From Trichopria drosophilae (taxonomy: Eukaryota; Arthropoda; Insecta; Hymenoptera; Diapriidae), in the NCBI GenBank assembly GCA_030407085.1, contig CM059587.1, forward strand, positions 38,433,501-38,497,500: a DNA stretch of 64,000 nt. Direction: 5' to 3'. The notes below the pieces were generated by a model, which saw only the letters and a list, made by a program, of their open reading frames with translations, searched no databases and was not told where the DNA came from. Positions within the stretch are counted from its first letter, which is position 1, and each line of letters starts with the position of its first letter. Shown piece by piece: positions 46,397 through 59,150 of the stretch. Position numbers and translations under genes: made by a program.

Positions 46397-48929
46397 TAGA
46401 TGTCTTCCGATTTCAAATTAATTTATAGATGAAAATTACGTAAATAACAGGAATGCTGCAATAGATTTTGTGTATCATTATATTAACAAACAAAAAATAG
46501 ATGAGACTTACTGAAATCGGAATGCTATTCCATCGAAGCGGTTGCATAAAGAAGTTGTTAGGCTAGTGATCCGAATTTTGCAGGGAGACCAATTTCCATT
46601 TCGACCCTCGCAACAAATGTTTGAATATTGGGGTGCGAAGCGTCAAACTTGCATGAATATAAGTAACAAAACTGAATCGGAACTTAATATACCGAAAGAA
46701 GAACTTGTTTTTTCCTCCTGTTAAATATCTTACCTCTTGAACAGATAATATGCTTTATTATTCTCCGGCACAAATGCTGTTTTTCAATATGGTGTCTATT
46801 TTTCTTCATTATTTAGTACCCTCATTATTTTCTGAACTCACGAAACTCGTTATTTTCTTTAACATAACGAATTCTTTGATGTATTAAGGACATTCTTATA
46901 GAAGAATTTATGAATAAAACGTCAATAAACGTCGAATGTAATGCATTGTTGACTACGTGAAAGACGAAAAAGAGAAATAGTCGACATTCAGGACAAAATT
47001 TCAATTATAAAATACATTTTTGAACAATGCTTATTATTATACATTACAAAATATAAATACATTTGTATTGATACGTTTTACGGTATTAAGACATGCCAAT
47101 ATTTTATTCTGTTAATATGTTACGCATTTTGTTACGGTTTCCTGGTTGTTCGTATAAAAAAAGTATACAAATGTAACGTTTATGCTGTATATAAAAGAGT
47201 TCGCAAATTGTAGGGCTTTTTCTTTCGGATGCATGCATTTAACATGTTCTAGTCTTTCTACACCGGCATACTTGTTTTATTAAGTCCTTTTTGTAATTTT
47301 GATGAAAGAATGAATTACTGAAATTCAGTAATACATAAAATAGTCAGAATATTTTATGAATTTTTAATTTTCTAACAATTTGTAAATTGTAAATTTTCTA
47401 ATATTGCCTTTGGTAAAATCTTGCACAGAATGAAATATGTAATTTTTCCATCACGGACAATAATTAAGGACAATCTTAGATTTTTCGAATATGTGCATTA
47501 TTTCTTTTAAAAATTACTATAATTTTTGTAATGTTTAGGTGGCCCAAACGGTTTGCAGATTTGTTTTAAAATTTATACAAAATTTTCGCTTATTGAATGA
47601 CTGTATCCAATAACCATCTGAAAGAGTAAAATTTCGAAACCAATTTTTCTGCGGGTGAATATCTCGAATAGTACCTTCAACCCATTAATTCGCGGAAATT
47701 CACATTTTTTTTTGTTGAATTCGAGCTTCATTCTTAACAGGAAAATGGATTAATATTGAATTGAAAGCAACCTAATATATTGTTTTTGATTTCGCTATTT
47801 CAGCTGGAGTGTCCAAAATTTCATGTACTTGTCTTCTAAAACCAAAATGATGGATGTTAAATACAAGAAAAAATATCGTAAATTTGAAATTATTTTATTT
47901 ATGAATCTCGAATTTTTTTAATGTCTAATATTATAAGGAGTTTTGTTTTTATTTTATAATCACTCTAACTTAAAAAAAAATTATTATGGTCACATACAAC
48001 ATATATATTGATAAAAAGGAATGGCAACTTTTCTATGAATCGAATTTTTATCAGAAAGAGATCATAACCCCTTAGGTCCTAAATAGACATCTTTTTTTAC
48101 TATAGTTTTCAAAGGTTGTATTTTGTGTTAAAAAGGTTCTAAATGTCCAAGCAGATATATGATATCACGTAAAATTAATTGAGCTTTCAGAATATTTTGT
48201 TTTTTCTTTCAAAAAATTTAACCGAGAAAACTATATACAGTTATTTCCAAAAAACATGCGTTATTCAAATTTTTTTCTTTATATCCACCAAAGTTTTGAA
48301 AAATTGAAAAAGTTTTGAAACAAAATTCTTTGAGCAATTTCAAGAACTTTTTGTCTCGTTGCAAAAATATTTTTTCAGTCTCGAGTCTACGATGTCTTTA
48401 TTTCGAACAGGATTTCTAAAATTATTTTAAGGTCAAAAAACACTTTGAAAAATGCATGCTTTTTTTTATCAAATCGTATATAGTTTTTCGTGGTTGATTT
48501 TTTGAGTAAACTAACAAAAGCTTCTGAAAGTTCAGTTAATTTTACGGCAAGTATGCCTACTTAGAAATTTTTTAGATACGTTTTTCACACAAAATCGTTG
48601 AAAAATATAATGAAAAAATAACGGTATCATTTGTTATTTCGGTTCTTATTACTGACAATGAATTTTAATAACAATTTTCAATATTTAATTAGAAATTATA
48701 ATTGTTACTATTTTTTAACCAATATTATAAGGAACTTTGAGGACTTTGCTGTCATTATTTATAAAGACTGTCCAGAACTTATTTTCGATATTATAATAAA
48801 TCCTTCACATTAGTGAAAATGAATTTAAATTGTCCGGTTTGCTCCCTCCTTTGATACAAATAATAACAAATTAAGATTAAAGAACAGAAATCGTCTGTTA
48901 TCCGTTGACAGAGATAATTAACATCGTGC
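46397..48929. other. AT-rich desert, no gene
   Basis: About 2.5 kb. The frame 46542-46724 (+) is unrecognised. No repeats or RNA genes were seen. Confidence 0.4.
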
Positions 48930-51900
48930 ACTGTCATTTTATAAATACACACGAAAATGAGGGTGCATTTTTCGGTTTACCAGAAAATTCCCCGGATACC
49001 TCGTAATGGTTTATTCGTGATATAATTATTCAAGGTATGCTCGCGCAGAGAAAAAATAAAAGTATAGGAAAGCAGACTGGAATACGAACACGGAGTCTCA
49101 TAATGTTTATTGCGTTAAATAGAGATATAATTGAATTTGTGGCGTGGGAAAGAAGAAATGTAGTATTTCTAGTCTCATTTTGGGAAAAAGTATTTTGCAT
49201 ACGATATATTATTTTTGTTAAATTATTATTTTTCTTAAAACTATATATAGTGCAAAACTGCAGATAGGTATATTTGAAGTCAATATGAAGTATCATTTTT
49301 TTGCTGTAATTTTGAAGGTCGAAAAATTAGAAAAAGCGATGTTTTACAACCTTTTACTTCCTTAATTGGATTGAGTACGCAATAACAAATCTTAGTCGTA
49401 TATTTCATGTCAATCTAAAGTGATATGATTTTATATGAATTTTTTAAGTAGTTTCATAATTTTTGAGATCTTTTTAATCAAATAAATAAAATTTATCTTT
49501 TCCGAATAAGCACTGTAAGCTTTGATTTTAATTTAATTAATCACGAACACGTTTAAATAAAAGTTTCGCGATTAATTAAATCAATGAAATTAAAATATGA
49601 ATATTTCAACCAAAATAGTTTTTACTTAATTCTGTAAGATCAAATTATATATATCTTATTCATAAGAGCAATAAAATATATTCACTACGTGTAAAAAATG
49701 TTTTTAATCACAAAAATTCTGAAAAAAATTCTTCACAAATATATCTCTGATTTTTTTAGCTCTTTATAGAATTACGAAAATTAAAATTCGTAAAATGGCG
49801 TTTTTGTTTAATTTGTTAACTTTCCAAATCACGTACAAAATTATGAAAAATGTCAGCGTCTCAAGATATCTCAAAAATAGGTTTCTGAATTTTCGTACAT
49901 TTTTCGAATTATTTGGGGTTGCTGCACAACCATAAAAAGGCAAAATACGCTTTCTAAGGTTAATTATGTTGTTGTGCATTTTATTTTTGTTTTGGTTTTA
50001 ATAAACTCAAACATTTCCAATAGTAATATTTACAAATCGTTGGCAGGATATTTTGACTTCTTTTATTTAGGAAAGCTTTTTTAAGAAAATATTGTGGGAG
50101 ATGTAAGAAAATAATTTAATAATAATAAAAAATTGGTTTCGTTTTGTAAAACATTTATCATGAGGACATAATTAAGTTGATCCGTGATAACAAGTATTCC
50201 TTATTCTCGTTTAAATAGCGCCAATAATGTTTGCAGTTAAGGAATTGCTGTAGGGTATAATCTGGGTCCGGAACATTTTTTAAATAAATTCAATTTAATG
50301 CGGTCCTTAAGTAAGGTCATATTTTACCCTAAACTCATAGGCTACGTAATTAGGCCATAAACACAATGACATTTAAATCATTCTTTAATTTAATCATTTT
50401 TAATATAAACTTAATTATTTTCGCAACTTTCTTTACTTAAGAAATCTTTGTGTATAAAAAAAAGAATTCAAGTGATCTCCAAATAATTTTATAAATTTTG
50501 ATTGGACTCCATCTCGTAAAAGTGTTATAGTTAATGACATCAAGATACACAGACACAATATTTTACGTACAAATTTCGATGAGATAAGGATTGCAGAATA
50601 TTTATTGCAAAAATAACCGATCTGTAACTAAAATCTAGGATTTCTCAAAACGTTCGGTACCTTTTTGGGAACAGTTCATCAAACCTTTTATGAGGTTCAG
50701 TTACTGCTGTCAAAATTTGTTGACATCCTCGACTTCAGGATAATTTTCAAAGACTAAATATATTCAATGTTAAAGAACCAAGTTTACAAAAATTATAAAA
50801 ATTCATACAAATTAAAAATTCTAAATATACATATACCATTACTGGAGCATGCGCAGAACAAAAATTGTAATGTCATATAAATATTTATATGTAAATAGCC
50901 ATAAATAATTATTCATTAGACGGCATGTTTAACTATGATTTCCTCTTTAAAAAAATCGTGATGAACTTTTTCGTTTATATTTAACTTCGAAAGTCGGTCA
51001 TAATGTTTCTTAAATTTTAATATTGTCTGCTTATAGTTCATGCCTATTTTATTAATGTTATAAATCATTTTTAGGTTTCATAAAAATATATTTATCGGAT
51101 AACTTTAAAAGGTTTTAATTGGAGTTTGTTAATAACTATATCAATAAGATTAAAGGGACTTATTTTATTTTAGATAGTCAATTGAGTTTTAAAATTGTAA
51201 AGGTCTACTATATATTTTCTTAATTTATAAGACAGTTAATAAATACGAATTAATTCTGTAATACCGATTTACAGCAGATATAGTTAATTTCAATGCTGTT
51301 AAATTTAACGTAACCGATGTAAAAAACAATTAAATTTGTAATTTTAATTCATATAATTTATATTTCAATAAGTGTTTTTCTTAAAAAGGTGAAGAAAAGA
51401 CTAGGTCAAATAGTATTAAAATCGATTTTTTTTTCTTACAGCTATTTTGGCCAATGAGGATGCAGTATTCACGAGTTCACATCGACTGTTACTATAATTA
51501 TTTCCTTCATGGTAGGGGTGGAATTACATTGAAGATAATATCCTCCAATCAGCCAATTTTTTCCATCCATTTAACAAAATATTTTAAATAGGCCAATGGT
51601 CGCAAATATCACACATCAATTGCGCCCAAAATGGCGATAAGAAAAATAGTCATCACTTCAGGATGTCATAAATTTATTTAGAAATGGAATAAAAAAATTG
51701 CTCCCAATTTGCTCTTCCCCACAAACCATCTTTGACATTTTTAGCCTAACCCGTAACCCCATGGATTAAATTAACTTAGTTTGTTACTAGATTGTGTTAC
51801 TTCGCCACCCGGCTCTACCCTGCATACTGAAAAAATTCTAAATTTTACATTTTTGAATATTCTCTTGATGAAAAGTTCCAACTAAAAACTAGTGTTGGCG

Positions 51901-52289
51901 TGGTGCCTCGCTCGCTCAGAAACTTCGACCCAGTGGAGAGTCGGCTATTCCTTAATACTCGTTTGTTTTCTAAGAGCGTTCAATTATATTATAAAATTAT
52001 ATTGATATTTTGGGGTCCAATCATATTTAGGTCCAAGGGGCTTCGATAGATATGTTACAACAATATAGTGTTTCTTATATGTATGAAAATTGAAAATGAG
52101 CATTTTCAAAACTTCGACCCCGACAACAGGCCAGCCGAAGTATTAATAAATAAAAGTTGCAAAACACTTGCTTCATGCAGTTGTATTCTAATAGACTATT
52201 CAATGCATATTACATGTTTACTGTGTTTTACTAATTACTGTCTGTATCATTATGATCTTATATATACAATATATATATACATATAATTC
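48930..52289. other. AT-rich desert, no gene
   Basis: About 3.3 kb of low-complexity AT-rich DNA. A short, slightly GC-richer patch at 48955-49110 precedes it. The mirrored frames at 49030-49296 are opposite-strand shadows of each other. Nothing else was recognised. Confidence 0.4.
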
Positions 52290-52380
52290 GTCAAAGATAT
52301 CTTGAAAGTGTCGAAAAGATCTATGACGGATATCTTATAGATATCTATAAGACATCTTTTAGATATATCGAAATAGTTAG
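52290..52380. repeat. AGATATCT palindrome cluster
   Basis: AAGATATCTTG, AAAAGATCTATG, GGATATCTTATAGATATCT and AAGACATCTTTTAGATAT lie within 90 bases. Repeated half-sites on both strands match the motif-array type, but no termini were found. Confidence 0.5.
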
Positions 52381-52399
52381 TTTCGTATCAAATGCGTAA

Positions 52400-53003
52400 A
52401 AGAACTCATGCGCCCGTAGGTGATCACCGCGTCCAACGGGCTGGCAAAGACTACCCCTGGGGGGTAGGGTGTCGAAACGTCGAAATTTGATGAAAAACAA
52501 TAGGGTAATTTTTTGCCGAGGTGACCAAATTCACTTTTTCAGACAATAGTCATAAACATTTTAAACCCGTTTTTATGGCATTATCGATGACTTTAGGAAG
52601 AAAAGGCATGCAACCTTTCTTGTAGAGAATTTCATCCTCTATCTTTTTTGTTTGAAACATTTTTTAACAAAATTTGTAATTTTCAAAATAAATGCAAAAA
52701 ACTACGAAGAAACTTAATTGGGGCTAAAATTTTTTTTAGTAATGGACGGATGGATCTACGCCAAAATCTAATTAGATCTAAGTTATGCGAAGACGCGTAT
52801 TTAAAAAAAAATGTATGTCAATACGCTTATCCGTTCGCGAGTTATCGCGAGACAAAAAAACGGAACATACGGACGTACGTACATACAAGATCACGGACAC
52901 AAATTTTTTTATTGTTGATTTGGGTTCTTTAGGGTCTGAAACGTCGACATTGGATGACAAACTATAGGGTATTTTTTTTGCCCGAAGTGACCAAATTCAA
53001 TAC
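52400..53003 (+). repeat. Dispersed repeat remnant with a direct duplication
   Basis: Two direct copies of about 70 bases lie 465 bases apart (52465-52534 and 52930-53000). They share GAAACGTCGA, TGATGA, TATAGGGTA/ATAGGGTAA, TTTTTTGCC and GTGACCAAATTCA. Between them lies GTTCGCGAGTTATCGCGAGA, followed by a GGACGTACGTACATACA tract. This order is typical of degenerate transposon-derived repeats that I associate with insect genomes, but I cannot name the family. The paired frames at 52648-52967 are not genes. Confidence 0.5.
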
Positions 53004-54187
53004 TTCGTCCAGACTTAGTCTGGGTCGAAGTAATATGACATCCGGAAGAATTTTTCCTACCGGGATGGCTTTGCAGCAGCAAATTAATCCTCCGAAAACC
53101 CTTTGACCGCCGAAATTATTGTATATTTCCCATAAATTTCCCTGCGTATCAACGATCTGGATAAGATTTGTTCAAATATGTCCTCGCATAATGCGCTTAT
53201 ATTATATTAATTAATATTAATTTATGACTCTTTTATGAATTATCCTTACTCGCTGGGTTTAATCAAGCAAATACGGCTTCCAATATAGCAATCGCATTTC
53301 TAAATAATTTCATGTTAATTAAATGTAATTCAAATCCCTATATGTAAAGGATGGAATTTATTTACAAAGGCGTATTTAAGTAAGAACTGAATAAATTAAC
53401 GCAGGTATTAAATTTTATATTTTTTATCATGAATATTACGTTTTTCATCGATATGATGATTTTCAGTAATACTTTTTTATTTTAGTCAGGCACTCTTAAT
53501 TCTCAAAAATATACGGAAAATCTGCTCAAATGAATTACATTTACGGAGATTCTATGCGCAGCATGCCCGGATTGAGTTTAATAAGAATTAATCAAATTTT
53601 TATTATGTGTTTAAATTCCTTTACGAAAAATGGAGTCCTGGAATTTGAAGTCTGCTGATATCTAAGATATAAATACTTACGTTGTTGTTTCATATTATAT
53701 AGCAAGTTCAGCAATTTGAGGCTGCAGTTACTTACCTGAAACAAACATTAAAAATGTGTTATTATTCATGTTGTTACATCGCATAGAAAGTTCAATAAAG
53801 ATAATGAGTTTATTAGTCACTAAAACTATCGGAATGGAATCTTTTTGTATTAAATATTATATTAAACAGTTACGAAATATTGTTTCATACCTTCAATTTA
53901 AAGAGAATTTTATACCCTGAAGTATGTGTAACTTAAGCTTTATCAAAATAGATATTAGGCATTTCGTTGCTTTTGTGAGACTAATTTAAAGATGTTTGGA
54001 GGCTTCTTCGTTGTCGACAATAAATATATGTTTGTCTATGTATGTACAAAATATATTGAATTCAATTCCCTACAATAGTTACATGACGAAGCATATTAGT
54101 TAGTTACCAACAAATTCGCCAATATCGTTTCTTTAATTTTATTTCAAAGTTTTCACCAATAATTTTAACCGGGCACATGCTCCTTCC
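53004..54187. other. Mostly AT-rich, nothing recognised
   Basis: A weakly GC-elevated patch at 53080-53200 is the only departure. Confidence 0.35.
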
Positions 54188-54500
54188 CTGGTAGAAATTA
54201 TAATTTCGGAAAAACATTCTAGCCAATTTTGGCTAATAACAAAAGCGCATAGTTTGTGGACAATAAACTTGACCAGTCAGTCGGTGAAAGTATAGCAATT
54301 TTATGGCTATTTTTTATATAGTTTTGTAGGTTCTATCCAGTTTCTAGATAAGTATTATTTGGAATATTTAAAATACTGCAACTCATCAACTTTTGTCCAA
54401 GTTTTGGGCCAGAATTTTGCTAGTATCTGAATAGGTTTTTTAATGATAATAATCCAGATAGTTTATACATAGCTGGTCGGGGCTACCGGACTCTCCCCTA
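54188..54500. repeat. Possible motif-array element with CCCTGGTAGAAATT end
   Basis: The left end CCCTGGTAGAAATT matches the right end of the element at 33712-34266. The interior has the palindrome TAGCCAATTTTGGCTA (54221-54236) and related ATAGCAATTTTATGGCTAT. The right end near 54490 is uncertain. Confidence 0.4.
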
Positions 54501-55400
54501 CACGAAAAAAAGATTGTTAGTTACATCACCTATGTGAAAGTAGTAAGCAGAAAAGTACTGAATCCTACAGAAAAATACTATAATTCTATAAACTAATGTT
54601 TGTTCCTGCCAGTAATTTTCAATAATTGCACTAACTATCGAAATTTGTGAAACTGTCATCTTACTGCTTTTTGGAGTTAAGGTAATTATTGCTTTTTAGT
54701 AACGGAACGAAATTTCTAACCTTTTCAGCAAGGGTCGATGGATGACACAAAAGCATTTTTATAGAATATTTGATACGGTTTATTACGTACATGTTTAGAG
54801 TTAATGAGAATGAATCCGATAATAGATTAATCGTACAGACAGAATTATTTTTCTCGTGGGTTCGGTTATTGTGTATGATTTTCCGCATCCCTTCATTACA
54901 GCAATTATATTTTAATCAATAAATAATACAACCAACGCAGCTGGAACTAAAAATGTAATGCCGGTCTTGGATGTTTATCTCATATTTGTTGGGTACGTAT
55001 AAGTTGAAGAGAGTTTTTCAATAATTAATTAATTAATAGTATTATATCAATATATTTTAAATCATATTAGTGGCTTTTATATGAAATAAGATATTAACTA
55101 CGAAAATTAAATCATAACGAATTCGAAATAGCTCCAAGTAAAAAAGTATTTGTTCTTACAAAGAGGAGTAATAAGAATGCCAACTAACCTAAAATGATAA
55201 AGCCAACTATGTAAAAATAGTTACTACATTTTATAGATTGGGGCAAAAACTTTTCTCTTTACGGAAACTATTTTGTTCCCTATAGGTACAAGTCTTTGCG
55301 TTATTATTATAAAAAAAAAGAAATTGAATGTATTTCCGACATATAAATATGAATTTTCACATGAAATCATTAATTATATGTAAAAGCGTTTTCCGTGGAA
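54501..55400. other. AT-rich stretch, nothing recognised
   Basis: No feature was seen. Confidence 0.35.
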
Positions 55401-55930
55401 AGAAAAATCGTCGAGTTATACGGAATCGACCATTTTTAGAAAAGCTGTTTGAATTTGGGCAACTCTCTTCATCAAAAATCGTTTTTCTATTGCGTTATTT
55501 ATCTGACATAAATGGCGTGTGCAGAGAGGTAGCGCGAAAATCCAATTTTATTGAAAACTCGTAATGTCACAGAAAATATTCGTCATTTGAGATTTTTAAT
55601 AATATGTCCCGGTTTTTAGCTCGAATCTGGACTTTATTAAAATCAGTGATGAAAAATGTCAAAAGCACATATTTGAAAACGTATAAGGTCTCCTCGATAA
55701 GTATAGCCGAGGTAATTTGCGGTACGTCATACCCTTCATTCCTCGCAATTTTGACACGCTGTAAATACCAGTTCTCCCACACCCATCCGCTACCTATTGA
55801 TAGGCAATTACAATTGATTGCCTCAAAATTGAATGGGATATTGCTTGTAATGTTGCCCAATCCTTATTGTTTAGAATTAGAACAGAAGCCCAATAGGACA
55901 ACGGACAATTAGAGACGCGCTAAATAATCC
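55401..55930. other. Slightly GC-elevated block with opposing frames
   Basis: A 102-codon plus frame (55604-55912) and a 97-codon minus frame (55567-55860) cover the same DNA, so at most one could be real. Neither shows a signal peptide, membrane segments in a known arrangement, or a domain. At this GC content a few frames of 100 codons are expected by chance. Confidence 0.2.
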
Positions 55931-57689
55931 CCGCTACTATAACGAGCATTAAAAATCACTTACTGTCTTTCATTTTTTTTTCATTCCTTAAAAATGTATA
56001 AATCCGATTTATTTTATTAACTATATAGTATATTTAAATGAAACTAATTTGGTATATTTACTTATCTTAAAATGAGACAAGTATCCCGTCACATGACATT
56101 TCCCACGTTGGTTTGTACAAATAAAAAACTGAAAAAAATCCTGTGTATATCCGCTTTGAAAAGTTTTTCTGAATATACTGTACAAATTTTCGATTGATCT
56201 CTGAAGGTGTTCTAGTTAAAAAAAATGGCGTTTGAAGTTTTAAGTACTTCAGGAGGATATCGGAAAGGCGTTACGGTATAGAACGGGAAAGTTTAACATT
56301 TAGACATTTTTGCCGTACTTGATCTTCTGATATATTATTTCATATTCATTTTCATAAAATTGAACTGTAGCTTTTCTCGCGTTCAATACATTTAAAATAA
56401 TAATGATTTTAAAAGATCATGAGAAGATATTTTATGAAAAAGGTCTGATTTTAGAACTACTGAAGCATTTTTATACCATCTGTTTTTTATATTTGAATAA
56501 CCGAATAATCGAAACGTCTCAGAGAGTACATAAAAAATTGTTTATGATCTTACAAGGATTCAGAATGATTTTAAAAGTGCCATTTACATGAAAGATTTTT
56601 TAAATCCTTTTTGTGTGAGCAAACTTATAACGGTGTCCTAATTTGTAATTGCAATCTTTATGAGAGCAGAATGAAAAGCACAGCAAAATTTCTTTTGATA
56701 AATTTGATATAAAACATTATATAAATTCATTGAAGGATTTTACTATTTACAAAGAAAAAAACGCGGCATACAAAAATGCTTTGAATCGGATGTTATGCGT
56801 CATCGTTGCAGCAAACTTCATTGTAAGTCACTATAAAGCGAAATGTTCTGTATACGGTATTGCAAAGTATCAATCAATATTTATTTCCCTTTATCGAAAT
56901 ATTCTATCATGAATTTTCAAATCATTTATCGCCGGATACGGACTTGGCGTTGATTATTTTATTCTTATCGATTAATGAAAATATTATTATATAAATTGTT
57001 AATTAGTAATAAATCAATTCTGTAAATTACAGCATTTACCTTTGAGTACAGATAATCCTAACCTTAAAGCTGTATTCACAAGTTTCGAACTGCTATTTTG
57101 AGTAACTGAACTAAATTAATTTAATAAATGTTCCTTTTTGACATTATAGAAATATAAACAATAAATAGTTAAGTTTGCAATGATTAGATTTACGATTTTT
57201 AAAAAATTATTTTTAAATCCCCACTGTTTTATTATAAATTTATTAGTTTCTATTTTCCCTCTGGATGTCGATTCGCCAATAAACAAATGAAAAGGTAAGA
57301 TTACAATATCATGAAAAATGAGATCCAATATACATGGATTCTTCACCAGTCTTTGAAAACAGTTTCAAGTTTATCGTATTGTTTTTCGTGTATATTAATT
57401 TCGTGTCGAGAGTTTAGGAAAATAGAAAACTAGAATGAAAATGTGGAATTTATGCAAATCGTAGTAATATCAGTTTATCAAAGAAACCGGAATTTGTAGA
57501 CTCTTTCACAGAAATGTACAATTTTGCAATCATGACCATAATGTTGTTACTGGAACATAAAAATTCCTGAACTTATAGATGGTAAAAAAACTTTTATGTT
57601 ATTTTTTTTTAAATCTGAATGAAATACATAATAAAGGTAATAATTAGGAAGAAAACGTATTCAAAGGGCCCTTGGGTGAAAATACTAGA
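55931..57689. other. AT-rich desert, no gene
   Basis: No feature was seen. The frames at 56403-56912 and 57116-57346 are AT-driven. Confidence 0.4.
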
Positions 57690-57762
57690 TGGCGTATAAC
57701 CGCAATCTTCTTATTATTTATACGCATCTTATTACAAATGTCAACAATTGTACAACAGAAAC

Positions 57763-57924
57763 ATGTTCAAGGCCTTATTTACAGACCTTAAAATCGATAA
57801 CCACAAAATAGGCACAGTAGCAGCGGTTTCAATCGCCTTACAAAAAGCCGACTATATCCGCAAATGCTTATATACTACAACCGCAAATAATCTGCTGTTT
57901 GCTACTTTCAACAAACACAAATAA
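57763..57924 (+). CDS. Small unrecognised open frame, 53 codons
   Basis: ATG at 57763 and TAA at 57922. The frame stays open upstream for about another 20 codons to a TAA near 57700. The peptide begins MFKALFTDLKIDNHKIGT and continues with an alanine-rich segment. Composition is less lysine/phenylalanine-biased than nearby chance frames, and the DNA is locally richer in GC. I recognise no family, and there are no splice or polyadenylation signals that decide the matter. It may be chance, or a fragment of a decayed element. Confidence 0.15.
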   Translation: MFKALFTDLKIDNHKIGTVAAVSIALQKADYIRKCLYTTTANNLLFATFNKHK

Positions 57925-59045
57925 TAGATTACTAACCATTTTCTTTTGAGTCGCTTTGTGGGAATGCAATGACCAAAAGCTACCAACTTACATTCAATTG
58001 TTCGGAAATTTCATCGATTGTTGATGGATTACCTTCTACCAATACCTTTTAGTTTTTTTTTATGACTCTTGTTTCATGGCCTTCAGCTAGGATGCAAATG
58101 CCCTAGTTAGATATTGCCGAGTTGTTCTCATTTAAATTTTTTATTAGTCTGTTTATGGTAATCAAACAAAAAGTTCATTAAATTTGTTTCTTGTAATAAA
58201 TGACTAATGTTGTCGGCAACGATTAAAGTTAAGGAAATAATTAGAAAGTAAATATAACCTTCTTAAACAAAAATGTTAGGGATTTTCTTGAAGAATCCGT
58301 GTAGAAAAATAATAAAATGACACATTTATGTATAAAAAAGATTTTTAATACAAAATACTTAGTTCGTCTAATTATAATAAGTAAAATATTTATTTAAGGA
58401 ACTGTTGACAGGGCGAAGCTGCTGGCAGTTAATTTTTTAAAAGTGGCTGTACCCCTCGTTCGTCAATAAAGACGATAATTTTTTTGTTATTTTTTTTCAT
58501 TTTTATGTTTCAATTTTTATGTAGTCATTTATATTTATACAGGTTTCATGGCATTGAATTTGACCGTGAGCTTGTTCTCTAAGGGCATTTCGCGGTAAAT
58601 TTGTTTACATGTATATCGTAATTTCAAATTGGCGTATTTTGGTAAAAAGAAGTCGTAATGGAATTCTGCGCCTCTCTTACTGAAGAGAAAGATTAGATAA
58701 TGATCCATTGAGAGGGAAAATTCCTACAAACGTTGTGTCTTCTGTACATGATGGACAACTTCTGACTTTGGATTCGGATTCTGCGCACAAAACTACGTCG
58801 CAAATTAGCCACAGCTACTCAACAACAAAACCGCGTCAACCCGTGTTATACATTGCAATATAATAGACACGTATAAATGATAATTTGGAATAACTAAACG
58901 TTAACTACGTTGATACTTAATTGGCAAAAACATCATCATTGGCACTAGCAATTCAATGTAAAAAACAGAAACATAGACCGCACTTCCCAAGACAATGCAC
59001 ATAATATACAAGAATGGAAACGCACGGTTCGCTGGTATTTTGTAT
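57925..59045. other. AT-rich desert, no gene
   Basis: A modestly GC-elevated patch at 58580-58830 is otherwise featureless. Confidence 0.35.
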
Positions 59046-59054
59046 TTTTATTGC

Positions 59055-59150
59055 TGTTTTTTTTGACATGTGTCTTTTTGTAGTGTGATTATTTTTTTTG
59101 TCGGTTTGTCGTGTCTTTTGTCGAAAATTATCTTTTGTCCTGTACTAAAA
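59055..59150 (+). repeat. Degenerate TGTCGGTTT-type repeats
   Basis: TTTTTTTGACATGTGTC, TTTTTTTTGTCGGTTTG and TCGTGTCTTTTGTCGAAAA resemble the unit of the arrays at 12.8 and 35.5 kb but are more diverged, with no inverted arm that I can see. Confidence 0.35.

Noticed and set aside
55567..55912. Opposing frames of about 100 codons
   Set aside because: They overlap each other on opposite strands and have no domain. A few frames of this length are expected by chance at this base composition.
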